Shown here: piece by piece, positions 1 to 9,527 of the stretch
Layout of the letters: every line of letters starts with the position of its first letter
Position numbering within the stretch: the stretch's first letter is position 1
Source: Echiichthys vipera
Taxonomy: Eukaryota > Chordata > Actinopteri > Perciformes > Trachinidae
DNA: 64,000 bases
Direction of reading: 5' to 3'
Assembly: GCA_963691815.1 (NCBI GenBank)
Contig: OY829650.1
Coordinates: forward strand, 15,367,909 to 15,431,908
The notes under the pieces: generated by a model
Database searches by the model: none
Told to the model about the DNA's origin: nothing
The model's input: the letters and a program-made list of their open reading frames with translations, nothing else
Made by a program: the position numbers and the translations under genes

Positions 1-159
1 GTTTTAAGTCGGTTTCACTGATTTCGTGTGGACATGGATATTTCTTGAGCCAAGGCCGTGTGGACAAAAAACTTTTTAAGATTGTTTTCAATCATGTGGA
101 CATACCCCTGGTCTTCAACATTGTCTTGTCATTGTTTTGACTCTGAAAAAAAAGATGTC

Positions 160-420
160 TGAAGTCCCAGAAAAAGTTGAAATTGTCGAAGTAAAGTGCA
201 CTGAATGTTGGGTACCTGCAGTTCTCAGGTGCTCTTCTGACTGCTGATGGCCGACAAGGAGCTGAGTGTGTCCAGTAAAATCTTTTTTCAGTATTTCTGC
301 TTCTGTTTCACAGTTTCATTGGTCCCTTTGTGCACGATGATGACAGTTGAGTTGGGTGTGAAGCCAGAATATGTTTTTGTTGATTCTTTCTGTCACGTCA
401 AACACCATATCCTTGGGAAA
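160..420 (-). pseudogene. degenerate LINE-type SGNH-hydrolase-like fragment
   Basis: Read on the minus strand, two adjacent frames give MVFDVTERIN and then VIIVHKGTNETVKQKQ. The second resembles the hydrophobic strand plus GTND block of the SGNH-hydrolase-like domain found in open reading frames of fish non-LTR retrotransposons. The frame shifts between the two blocks and a stop follows, so it is a dead fragment. The similarity is recalled by eye only and the element family is not assigned. Confidence 0.35.
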
Positions 421-1013
421 GCAGTGGTGTCTTCTACATCTTTGAAGTTTTCAAGAGGATCACTTGGGGAGGTTGTTGCTAGTTCTCCCATTCACACTTG
501 TCCACAGCTTATCACTCGTCTTCAGAGAAATTAGTTATTCTTAGGGCTCTGGAGTCCCAGGGAGGACTATAATACTTGTAGTTGTATTGATTGACAGGCA
601 GCGCTCCTGTTTCTCAGTAGTTCTGAGTCTGCTGTACTTTTTTGACAGCCTGTGTTACTCTTCTCACTCATTCGCTCAGTTTTCAAAGTTATAAAAATGA
701 GAAGAAGTCTTGAGGACAGCTGTGAGGCTCGGTGCTGGTAGCCTAATGCATTTTTGCTGCCAGCAAACTAATGTGCGGCCTGGAAGAATACTGCGAGGTT
801 GAGCTGATGATGTTTCTGTGCATATACGCTCTGCCTTTGTACTGCTGGCCTCTTTTTATTGTTCTAAACTCTCATTCTCATCCCCATAAAGGCTCTTATT
901 GTACGCGTCTTGTCTCTTGAACAATGAGCTAAATCTATTCTTGTCTTGAGTTCTTGAAATCAGGGCTTTTTCAATAACACACAATAAAACCATTTCTCTC
1001 CTATAATGTGTTT

Positions 1014-1015
<2 letters not shown>

Positions 1016-1092
<77 letters not shown>
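1016..1092. repeat. (TG)n microsatellite
   Basis: An uninterrupted TG dinucleotide run of about 77 bases. The long histidine/threonine frame on the minus strand across it is a product of the repeat and is not a gene. Confidence 0.97.
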
Positions 1093-1094
<2 letters not shown>

Positions 1095-1529
1095 CAAGGT
1101 CGAGGCTGCAGGAGATAAGTCTGACCTATAAAGCATTACACACACTGGATGCTGCAATGTGCTGAGCTCCTCATTTTCATTGTTTGACCGTTGTTTCTTC
1201 CTTGAGCCTACCTGCAATTAAATTAACTTCCGGAGAAATTTGGAAGGAGTCTCTGCTTGTATTAGAGGAAGTGCAGGGTTTAGTACGAGCTCTTGAGATC
1301 CGATCCACAGGACATATTTATTTAGTAGTACTTTGTATTGAGAGGGGACCCCTATTAACTGTTTCACTGCCAAACAGTATGCTGGGTACAGCTCACTCCT
1401 CGTCGCTTGCTACACTACATTCAAGCACGGATGAAGAAAGAGGGACTCTAGATGTTACAGCAAACTCAAACAAACGCAAACATTTCAAGCATCAGCGATG
1501 TAACTTTCAGAATGAACGCTTTTGTACCC

Positions 1530-1733
1530 GGAAGCAACATTTTTTTTTCCTACGACGGTGAAGGCATGACCCTCTACTTTGCCTCTGATTGGCTAACCTT
1601 GATATTTGTACCCTAACCCTAACCCTAACCCTAAATTTCACTCCTTGTGCCTAAATCTAACCAACCCAGCCAATCAGAGGCAGTATAGGACGAGTCATGT
1701 CTTCTTCATAGTAGGATTTGTAATTTAGCTTCC
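1530..1733. mobile_element. foldback (MITE-like) element around telomere-type repeats
   Basis: A perfect 15-bp inverted repeat (TGCCTCTGATTGGCT at 1580-1594; its complement at 1668-1682) is extended outward by imperfect pairing through CCTACGACGGTGAAGGCATGAC on the left and its near-complement around 1695-1715. The arms end in GGAAGC (1530) and GCTTCC (1728). The loop carries four exact CCCTAA units. The form fits a non-autonomous DNA transposon; no target-site duplication was resolved. Confidence 0.6.
1611..1634. repeat. interstitial telomere-type repeat, (CCCTAA)4
   Basis: Four perfect CCCTAA hexamers lie in the loop of the surrounding inverted repeat. Being inside a palindromic element argues for arrival with that element rather than for a chromosome-fusion scar. 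Confidence 0.9.
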
Positions 1734-2592
1734 CAGAAATGACCCTGCCCCAAATCTGACAGGTATATTGCTCAGCCAGGACTCAGGACCACCAGGGTCC
1801 AGGGTGGTCTCACGCAGTTTTCTTACATTTAACAGCGAAAAGTAATGAGCAGGAATTTGTCTGTAGCATATAGCATAAATCAGCAAAGCATTGCATGTGG
1901 AGGTACGTTTGGGTGGTGGATGGGTCCTTTAACAGGACTTTCACCAGGGGAAGTGGGGTTCGGTTCCAGGGTGGTGGTGTTGAAGCGAAAAGTAGTAACT
2001 TACTCAATGACACCATGAGATTTATCAGAGATTTAACACAGTTGACGGACTTTAATGACTTCCCAGGACATCATAGTCAGAAAAGGCATGGATGTTCACT
2101 TACAATCTGGTTTTATAGTCTTGTACTAACAACCTTATCATCTGTATTGACTTCAGCATCTCTGCACCAATTAAAATTCCTTTACTACGTACTAAACCAA
2201 ACCACTGCCTTTTTTTCTAATCCTAACCAAGTGGTTTTCATGCCTAACCCTAACTGTCACCTTTCGTTGGCTAAAAGTCGGTAGAATTAAGTTTTTTTCG
2301 TCTGTTGTTGTCAGTGTCTTTTTTTCCGGACAGCGTTTTACGAATTTCTGTGCATAGTTTTTCGTACGACGTCCTACGAACGTGTTCATGAGAATACGTC
2401 GCACTATCGAGTGTAAAGTTGTTTGGATCTGCAAGCAGCAATACTGGAGGCCAAGCAATCGGCCCGCTCTGGACAGTTTTTGATGGCACTGCACCAATGA
2501 AAACAGGACCTCTCTCCCATATTCTTAAGTCTGTTTAATACTTAGGTGGCAATCGGGGAGTCTTTCTGGAGCTGCCTATCTGGGGTCCCCAT

Positions 2593-2620
2593 CCCCCCCC
2601 CCCCCACACACACACACAGC
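2593..2620. repeat. C run followed by short CA tract
   Basis: Thirteen consecutive C followed by a short CA repeat; low-complexity DNA. Confidence 0.85.
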
Positions 2621-3039
2621 TGCATGGGTGGGCGTGTTATGCTTGACTGCAGAGGGAAGGAGAAAGGGTGTGACAGAGAGAGCAAGAGAAGAAGAAAGGC
2701 TACAAACAACACATTTGTTGTTCTAGATTCTGCTTTATATTTTTTGGTAAACATCTAAGTATGGAAGTGTAATTAGAGACTTACAGATTAAAAATGATGG
2801 CTTTCTCCTGTATTTTTATTTTAAATTAAATAGGAAATTAAATAGGACAAATCTATGCCACATTCATCTAGAAATCACTCAAAGTGTTAAGATAAGCCTT
2901 TATTTAATCAGGTTTGTCCCATCGATATCAAAGATCTCTTTAGGCAGCAACACGGGTTCAACAGAAAAGCACATAAAAAATGATCACATAGCTTCAGATC
3001 ACTCTGTAGCCTTTATAAATAAAAACATACAAATGACTG

Positions 3040-3912
3040 AGCCAACGCGTCAGTAAACCAATATCATTGTTGCAAGGTAAAAATCTCAATACATATCATC
3101 ATCTTTCAGGTGCGACCTTATTTTGAAATTCTCGCTTTATATCTTATCTTCTTATGAAAGAAATAGTTTGTTTTTCATTTAAATATCTGGAAGAGCTCAG
3201 CTATAACATGATCAGTTGCTTTTTGTGAGTTGATATACAGGAAATGTAACTGATTGCGTTAAAGGAGCACTGTGGGTTTTTTTTCTCCCATCTTGTGGTA
3301 AAATTGTATATTGCATTCAAACGAATAGTGATCTGTAGAGCCTGCATGTGTTGCAACCTGGTTGCAAATACGCTAGACGCTTTTTGCCAAGAAGCTGTTT
3401 ACCCTCATCTCCTGAATTCGCTGGTGACGTCTTTTTAATTCTCTTTTTCGCTTTATGGGCAAAGAGGGTTCCTTCTCCTGTGGCATAGCCTAAGTAAGAT
3501 CTTGCATTATAAACAAAGGTGCAGTGCAGGCTTTCTTATTTGCCAGGGCAGTGACGAGCACGTCTCGCTGAGCTCCTTCTCCAGTCTTATAGTTGTCTAA
3601 TGAGTCCACCCATCCTATAGAAATACAGATAAGAAATTATTTGCTCAGGAGGATAAGTCAGAGGTAATTGTACACCAATGAAGACTTATTTATGAATGAC
3701 GACGTTGATGTGAGGTGGTAAATGTCTTAAAACGCTACAGTGTCCCTTTAAATGGAAATAATACGATATCGCCTCATATCGATTACAGGCCTCTGAGTTG
3801 AAATAAAATCGTATCGTGGCAGACTTTGGGACATCAGCAAAAATTGTATCATTGTCCTAAGACTCGAAATAATATTATATTGTGTTAAAACTTGTGATTT
3901 ACATCCCTAGAA
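3040..3912. mobile_element. diverged interspersed repeat, copy A, split by an insertion
   Basis: The segments 3060-3258 and 3752-3912 together resemble one continuous segment at 15427-15800. Shared blocks in the same order include the CTTTATAT region, a GAAATGTAAC/GAATGTACCTGAT region, CGATTACAGGCC/CGATCACAGGCC, and GACATCAGCAAA/GATATCAGCAAA. Copy A is interrupted at a TTAA by the element at 3263-3747. The family is not named. Confidence 0.5.
3263..3747. mobile_element. short terminal-inverted-repeat element in a TTAA site
   Basis: The left end AGGAGCACTGTGG and the complement of the right end (AGGGACACTGTAG) match at 10 of 13 positions. TTAA flanks both sides (3259-3262 and 3748-3751). The ends plus a duplicated TTAA suggest a non-autonomous DNA transposon of 485 bp. 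A TA target duplication with slightly longer ends reads equally well, so the superfamily is open. Confidence 0.5.
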
Positions 3913-5237
3913 ATTACCTGAGCCATACATATGGACAGATTCCTCTGATTGAGAGTGTGCAGAAAAGCTGAATTTAGAGCTTTCCCTGCGGTCAGGCAGC
4001 CCTGAGCGACAATCGAAATAACTGACAGGCCAGACACAACCAGCAGTCCGACCCCCACAATCCCATCAGAGACTCTAAGCTGCAGTATTTTTTCATCAGG
4101 GACAATCCAACCCTTCTAATAACCGAGCACCAGTCTGATACATTATCTTCTCAGAAACATAAACCATCAGTCGCTGTAATGCACCGACATGAGATATAAT
4201 CCGTCCAGTATCTAACAATGCCAGCGTGCCAGATATCATATCATGTGATATTTGGGTAATCCTATATTTTTTGTTGAGTAGTATGTATTTCAAAGGCTCA
4301 TCTAGGGATGGGCACATAGAACAAGAACAAGAATATAAATGATGCAGGGTGTGGCATCGGTTTATACTAATACTCGCCCCTATACAAATAAACATGAAAT
4401 AAACACATGCTGGTGGAATATATAACAGTAACCACCTTCAGCTGTATTACTTCCTGCACTGCTAAAGAAAAGTCATGGTTTTATTGTCGGGTCGAGCACT
4501 GAGATAGGCAAACTGCTGAGTCCTGTCTATTCTGTGTTTTTATGGCACAGGACAAATGGATGCAAAAACCCACCTACTAATGCAACACATAAAGTACATT
4601 TACAAGTATACCTTTATTCAGAAGTAACACAAACTACACACTGCTATACATAACAGAAACCTCTTTGCACAGACTTGAGAACATCTGTATTGATTGTTTC
4701 TCCAGACGACAGCGTGTATCACCCTTATAATGCACAAGTCCGCAGAATGTTCCGGCGTCAAACTGTTGAAATGAAATCTGCTGCAACAACACGATGTGAC
4801 AAGTGATTCGGCTGCATCAGCTGTTGTTATAAATGCTGCCTGCTTACATTGCTTTCTCCAATTGGGCTCGACTTTTTGGGGGGGCTTCCTATTTGTTTTG
4901 TTTGCATTTCCTCTTGAAACTGATCGCACAGACCGTTGTTTTTATTGAAGTGCATATTAATTCCAGGAGCAGTAAAGAGTCAACAGTTCAGGATGTCCGT
5001 CTTTGATGTAAAAGTTTCAGATTTAGCTTCATGAATTATGTAGGAGCTCCTTGAAAATGTGCTGGAAACTGCATCGAGCATCTGTTACGTTAATCAGCAG
5101 CAGCAGCAAACAGAAAATGTCAGCTTACAGCTTCAATAAGACATTTTTCAACACCGTTGAGCATCTGTATTTATGTTCTAACAGTCCTTTAAATATATAT
5201 TCCTGTCTTTTTGATGGCTTTTCCTTTTGTTTTTCAG

Positions 5238-5285
5238 AGTTAACAAGCGACCTTAAGGTGAAGCCTCCAGGCAGAAGCCAAATAG
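5238..5285 (+). CDS. ccdc92b: ccdc92b 48-nt coding exon
   Basis: A small exon with acceptor TTTTTCAG and donor GTATGT. It starts with the last two bases of a codon and ends with the first base of the next. The 15 whole codons read LTSDLKVKPPGRSQI, aligning with the family segment DLTYELTVKSS that precedes the main coiled coil. The phase match to the next exon is exact. Confidence 0.72.
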
Positions 5286-8200
5286 GTATGTAAAATAAAT
5301 AAAAAATCTTCTTTTTTGAATCAGCTCCCCGTCTGTGCTGGAGACAGAAAGACAGACGCATGTTACATCTCCTTGGGGTTGTCTATCTTTGACGCATTCA
5401 ACCTCAACCCCTAATCCACCATCGACGCCCACATCCCTCTCTGCCTCCCTTTGGCCTCCCATCCCCAAGGGTATAGATCCGCCCCCCCCTCTCTCTCATT
5501 TACTTCTCCGCAAAGAGGAGGGGGAGCTTCTCTGACATCCCATACACCGGACAGATCGAGGGTGAAAAGTGCATCTGTGCTTCCCTGTTTTTCTGCTGGG
5601 AAGATACTGACAGCTGCAAAGACAGCATGCCTCAACATATTCAGCTCATAGCTGACATTTGCAGGATCGTCTGTGGTGTCTGGATGCAGGGATGAAGAGA
5701 TAGGCACCATTTTGTCACGGCGAATTAGAGACAGAGCTGGGGGAGAGAAGTGAAAAGGCTGTGTGTGGATGCTTGGCTGCATTACTCACCCATTACACAC
5801 CCATCTCCTTTTTCAGGACAGGTTATCCCCCGATCCATCAATACGGCACAGCCCTCTGTTCTCCTCCCTGACAAATTGATCCATTCTCTTTTTCTTTCCC
5901 TGCTCTTGTTGTTTTTTCTCATTGTCCCGGGGGGGTTGGGGGGGGTCCACTTACAAGACTGCTGAGAACAAGAGAGACGTAGAGCAAGGGAAGGGAGAGA
6001 GGAAGAGGTGGAGGGAGAGAGGTAATGAGAGGTAGCGAAGAGAGTGATTAAGGGAAGAGACGAGGCGGCAGGATGCAGGCATGGAGTAGGAGGAGGAGGA
6101 GGAGAGAGAGAGTATGGGATGATATGATGAAGATTACATTAGGTCCTGTAGTCTATAGTTAGAATATGAGCTCAATCTGGGTGTGGTGATGGGCGACAGA
6201 AAACCTGAGACTGATCGCTCCTCAGAGGATCCATCCTAAAGGATGGGAGGAATAGAAGGAAGGAGATGCTTGAGAAAGAAAATCATAGATGAAAAGGCAC
6301 TTAGCATCATCAAGGGAAATCATACAGACAGAAAAATAAGGGAGAAAGCTAGAGCAAGTGGAAAATATACATGATAAAGCAATAAGATGTGGCAGCTTTA
6401 ACCTCCAACTCAAAGCTTTTATCTACATACAGTATGAAGCCCCCTATTACATTTAAGCCTCATATGGATTCCAGGTTTTACAGTTTCACCTCCAGGACTC
6501 ACCAAACCTCCCTCCACCCTTTGGGATTCTCCTACCCTGCAAACCTGACCTGATTTCTACGGGCAGAGGCATCCGCGCCGGCCTTTGTGGAAGTAATCTC
6601 TTTCTCCTCTGGCTCCGGCTCAGTCTGCCTCGAGGTTGCTGTGCTGGCTTTTTCATCCATACCTCCCTCTCCTCTCTGGGGAATTTTACAGGAATGAACA
6701 GGGGCAAAATGTTGTCTAGAGGAGCACAAAAAAAAAAGGACAAGAAGCAGAATATTACCTTAAACCTGACCTTGGCAGAGAGGTTGGAGTTCATGTGGAG
6801 AGGAGGCCTCAAGTCATAGTTTTTCTGTTTTTATCTTTTAGCCAGTGGACTTTCTTTGATTTGAGTATATATCAGATGGCAAAGACTAGCTTATGTGCTG
6901 ACTGTACCTCACTCTTGTGAGTTGTGCTGGCTAGTTCTCTCGCCGGTGTGTAAATGGTAAATACTGATTGATTAATTTGTTCATGTTTTCATTTCCACTC
7001 CTTAGATATTGTGATATTTGCTCAGGTATAGAAACTACATGTGAGTGTGTTTAGTTGATGTTTCGTGTAGGGTAAAGCAAAAGTCCAAATTTGAAGGATT
7101 TTTGAGCTGGTGTTCTTAAATATAGAAATTTGACTGTTTTCATTCTTTTCAAAAGGCAAATTTGTGTATCATGAATCTATCTTTTAAAACAAATCCCAAA
7201 GTATGAAGATGTCAGTTCAGGGTAATATGGAGTGTGTGTGTGTGTGTGTGCGTGTGAGAGAGAATTCACAGACCAGCCACCATACTGAGTCATTTTCAAA
7301 TAATCCTCATCAGACTTTAAGAGGAAACTGGTGATTTTCTGAATAACCAGTCCCATTAACTACTTTTGTATTTTACTGAGTGGATCCCAGAGTTGTTCCT
7401 CTATGGTCATATGTGCTGAGGATTAGAGCTTGTTTTACCCAACGAAAGCTCAGCTTTGCTCTTTGAGGCGAGATAACTGCCTCTTTATTAATGTGCGATG
7501 TCTATTACATTGTAGTAGGTTGTGGAAAGAACATTGAGATAATTTTTCTTATTTTTGTGAATTGTTAAACTCTTTGAATTTAGATACACTGTGTAGCAGG
7601 TCATATACAGTATGTAGGCACAGTTTACAGTGTTAAATGGAAACTCTTTACTTTAACTCCTACAGGTATTTAACACTTATTTCTGGTAACCAATTTCTGG
7701 TCCATTTCTGTGTCAGAGTTACAGGAGGAAGAGGAGCTCCTGGAGGACCGCTGTTGGGACTTGGAGAGCCGTCTGGTCGAGCAGGAGTGCACCTTAGGGG
7801 AGATTCGTAAGGAGCTGAGTCACAAAGGGGCTTTGGTGGGAGCCCTGAGAGCCAATCTCAAGGAAAAGGAGCGTCATTTCCTGGAGGAGCTCAAACGCCG
7901 CAGCCACTGCTCCACCATCCTCAACACTGAGCTGCACAAACAAACAGAGGCAGCAGCGTACCTCTCCTTCCAGCTGCACGCTGCCAGGCAGAAATTGCAC
8001 CACCAGCGGATGCAGCAGAGGCAGGGACTCCTCGCCCGAGCCAACGGTCAGGGGGCTCAGTGTGGTGCCGAGCAGAACTTTGTTTCTCCGCAGATGCCCC
8101 CAGGAGCCTCCCCTTCCTCTCCCGTAGTCAAACCCAAGCGCAGGAGTGCCAGGGCGTCTTCGAGAGTGGAGCGCGCCCGGGAGTGTGTGCCCGTAGAGAA

Positions 8201-8438
8201 AGTGACGGGCCCCGCAGAGCCCACCGCGATGCCAGACCCTGCGCTCTTCCTCCACCCTCGAAGGCACAGGGCTCGCTCCAGGCACACTGCGGCGCAGAGA
8301 CAGCCTCCAATGGGGCTGGAGAAGGAGGTCGAGGAGGAGGAAGGAGGTGGAGAAGGGCCAGTGGAGCCCCAGGGTGGAGCTGCCAGACTGGTGTCCTCAG
8401 CTGCAGCGCCCCCCGCTGCTGAAACGAAGGCAGATTAG
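5238..8438 (+). CDS. ccdc92b: coiled-coil domain-containing protein 92-like (3' part)
   Basis: Two coding exons join in frame: 5238-5285 and 7717-8438, with G of the first plus AG of the second making a Glu codon. The predicted 255 residues correspond to the C-terminal two thirds of CCDC92-type proteins; the N-terminal exon is missing and probably left of the window. The signature is in the coiled coil: LKEKERHFLEELKRRSH followed by AAAYLSFQLHAARQKL, matching the family block KEREKKYLEELKAKSH...AYLTSQLHAAKKKL. A second hallmark is AMPDPALFL in the basic, disordered tail. CCDC92 is a centriole/ciliary-base coiled-coil protein; the B paralogue is little studied. The call of paralogue B rests on the neighbouring cluh and pafah1b1, as at human 17p13.3. 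The acidic C-terminus (Glu-rich, then Ala/Pro-rich) looks disordered. Confidence 0.8.
5286..7716 (+). other. ccdc92b intron
   Basis: GT-AG intron between the two recognised coding exons. It contains a purine-rich tract (5965-6115) and, on the minus strand at 6550-6660, a short open segment with a possible splice donor (see findings). Nothing else is supportable. Confidence 0.7.
5965..6115. repeat. GA-rich polypurine tract
   Basis: About 150 bases with strong purine bias on the + strand, built from GGAGAGAGG, GGAAGAGG and (GGA)n blocks. Low-complexity DNA inside the intron. Confidence 0.7.
7717..8438 (+). CDS. ccdc92b: ccdc92b terminal coding exon
   Basis: Follows acceptor TTCTGTGTCAG and runs to TAG at 8436-8438. 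It encodes the heptad-rich helix (about the first 90 residues), a basic Ser/Arg/Pro region with KPKRRSARASSR, the AMPDPALFL motif, and an acidic tail. The in-frame GTG just upstream lies in the acceptor tract and is not a start. Confidence 0.88.
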
Positions 8439-8910
8439 TGACGACTTAGACCTGCAATCACTGTTTGATTATCTTCTGTCAGACTGTTAATGCTGTTAAC
8501 TGTTGTTCTGCACCTTGACTGAATTGATACCCAGACTGGTTTTAGCTATTGAATTATATTACACTTATCGTAGGCATTTTTTTAAATATGGACTTTGATT
8601 GTGTCCATATTTGATGTGATTTGTTTACACTGGTGTCACATGCTCATTGTTGCCTACTCTGGGGCCTTATTTCAAAGCAACCCCCATTTTGATCCGTGGT
8701 GAGTGCAGCAAGGAGAACTGCAAGCTGGCGTGTTGTGTAGCCAAACCAACTGTGAGCTTTCAAGGTCAACCGTAAATCAACCAAATGTTTGAGTGGCACC
8801 TGACTTGAATCGCAGCTGCAAATATCTGAAGTGATATGAACGTTTGTGAGGTCAAAAAAACGGTTGATTGGAAGGAGGTGTGTTCCTGTTACTACATTAA
8901 TAAAACAATA
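8439..8910 (+). other. ccdc92b: ccdc92b 3' UTR with candidate poly(A) signal
   Basis: Non-coding after the TAG. AATAAA at 8899-8904 is the first canonical signal; another lies at 9937-9942, beyond the dinucleotide tracts. Which one is used cannot be told from sequence. Confidence 0.5.
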
Positions 8911-9114
8911 CAAACCAATTAGAAAGAATAACCTCCGGCAAAAACAATGAAAAACAGTAGATCCATTTTATGGTCTCAATATTTAGCCTGTAAGTTTAAC
9001 CTAAAGACATGCGTGGAGGCACGTGAGCGCTGCAGGTGCTCTGCAGTAACTGCTTCGTATAAACGGGTTTTGACTCACTGGATCTTGTGTTTCAGTCAGG
9101 TGTGGTTTGTGTAC

Positions 9115-9116
<2 letters not shown>

Positions 9117-9207
<91 letters not shown>
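9117..9207. repeat. (AC)n microsatellite
   Basis: An uninterrupted AC run of about 91 bases, inverted relative to the TG tract 116 bases downstream. Confidence 0.97.
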
Positions 9208-9208
<1 letters not shown>

Positions 9209-9322
9209 CTGGAGGTTTGGGTGTGTTTTCAACTGAAGTCTTGAATGATTTGGTCTGTTTGCGTTTTGTTCTCGTTTTAACACATTCCCAAAGCAGCTGC
9301 AACAGAATACACTCACAAGACT

Positions 9323-9371
9323 CTGTGTGTGTGTGTGTGTATGTGTATGTGTGTTTGTGTGTGTGTGTCTG

Positions 9372-9457
<86 letters not shown>
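9323..9457. repeat. (TG)n microsatellite, imperfect 5' half
   Basis: A TG run with ATGT, TTTG and CTG interruptions in its first 70 bases, then a pure stretch. Complementary to the AC tract at 9117-9207. Confidence 0.97.
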
Positions 9458-9458
<1 letters not shown>

Positions 9459-9513
9459 TCATAACACATGAACATGGTGGCCCCTAGCGTAACAAGAAGC
9501 AAATAGCAACTTT

Positions 9514-9527
9514 GGGGGGGGGGGGGG
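9514..9527. repeat. G14 homopolymer
   Basis: Fourteen consecutive G, about 55 bases after the TG tract; able in principle to form a G-quadruplex on the + strand. Confidence 0.9.

Larger units (their letters stand above)
1..5237. other. upstream or intronic DNA of ccdc92b, no exon recognised
   Basis: No convincing coding exon is visible here. The next upstream exon of the CCDC92 family should encode the conserved N-terminal helix and end in phase 1. I looked for it in this stretch and did not find it, so it probably lies left of the window. The stretch holds a degenerate retroelement piece, a TG microsatellite, a foldback element with telomere-type repeats, a C run, and a repeat copy split by an inserted short element; each is listed separately. 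Confidence 0.6.

Noticed and set aside
247..534. A 95-codon + strand frame near the left edge.
   Set aside because: No resemblance or splice context; the opposite strand gives a better explanation as a retroelement relic.
960..1217. Frames made of His/Thr or Cys/Val repeats, here and at 9001-9502.
   Set aside because: They are translations of CA/TG microsatellites with no flanking exon signals.
1611..1634. Telomeric repeats as a sign of a chromosome end.
   Set aside because: Only four units, inside a palindromic element, with ordinary sequence on both sides.
7710..7716. GTG as the start of the ccdc92b protein (MSELQEEEE).
   Set aside because: It overlaps the TTTCTGTGTCAG acceptor, and the upstream 48-nt exon joins in phase, so this is intron sequence.
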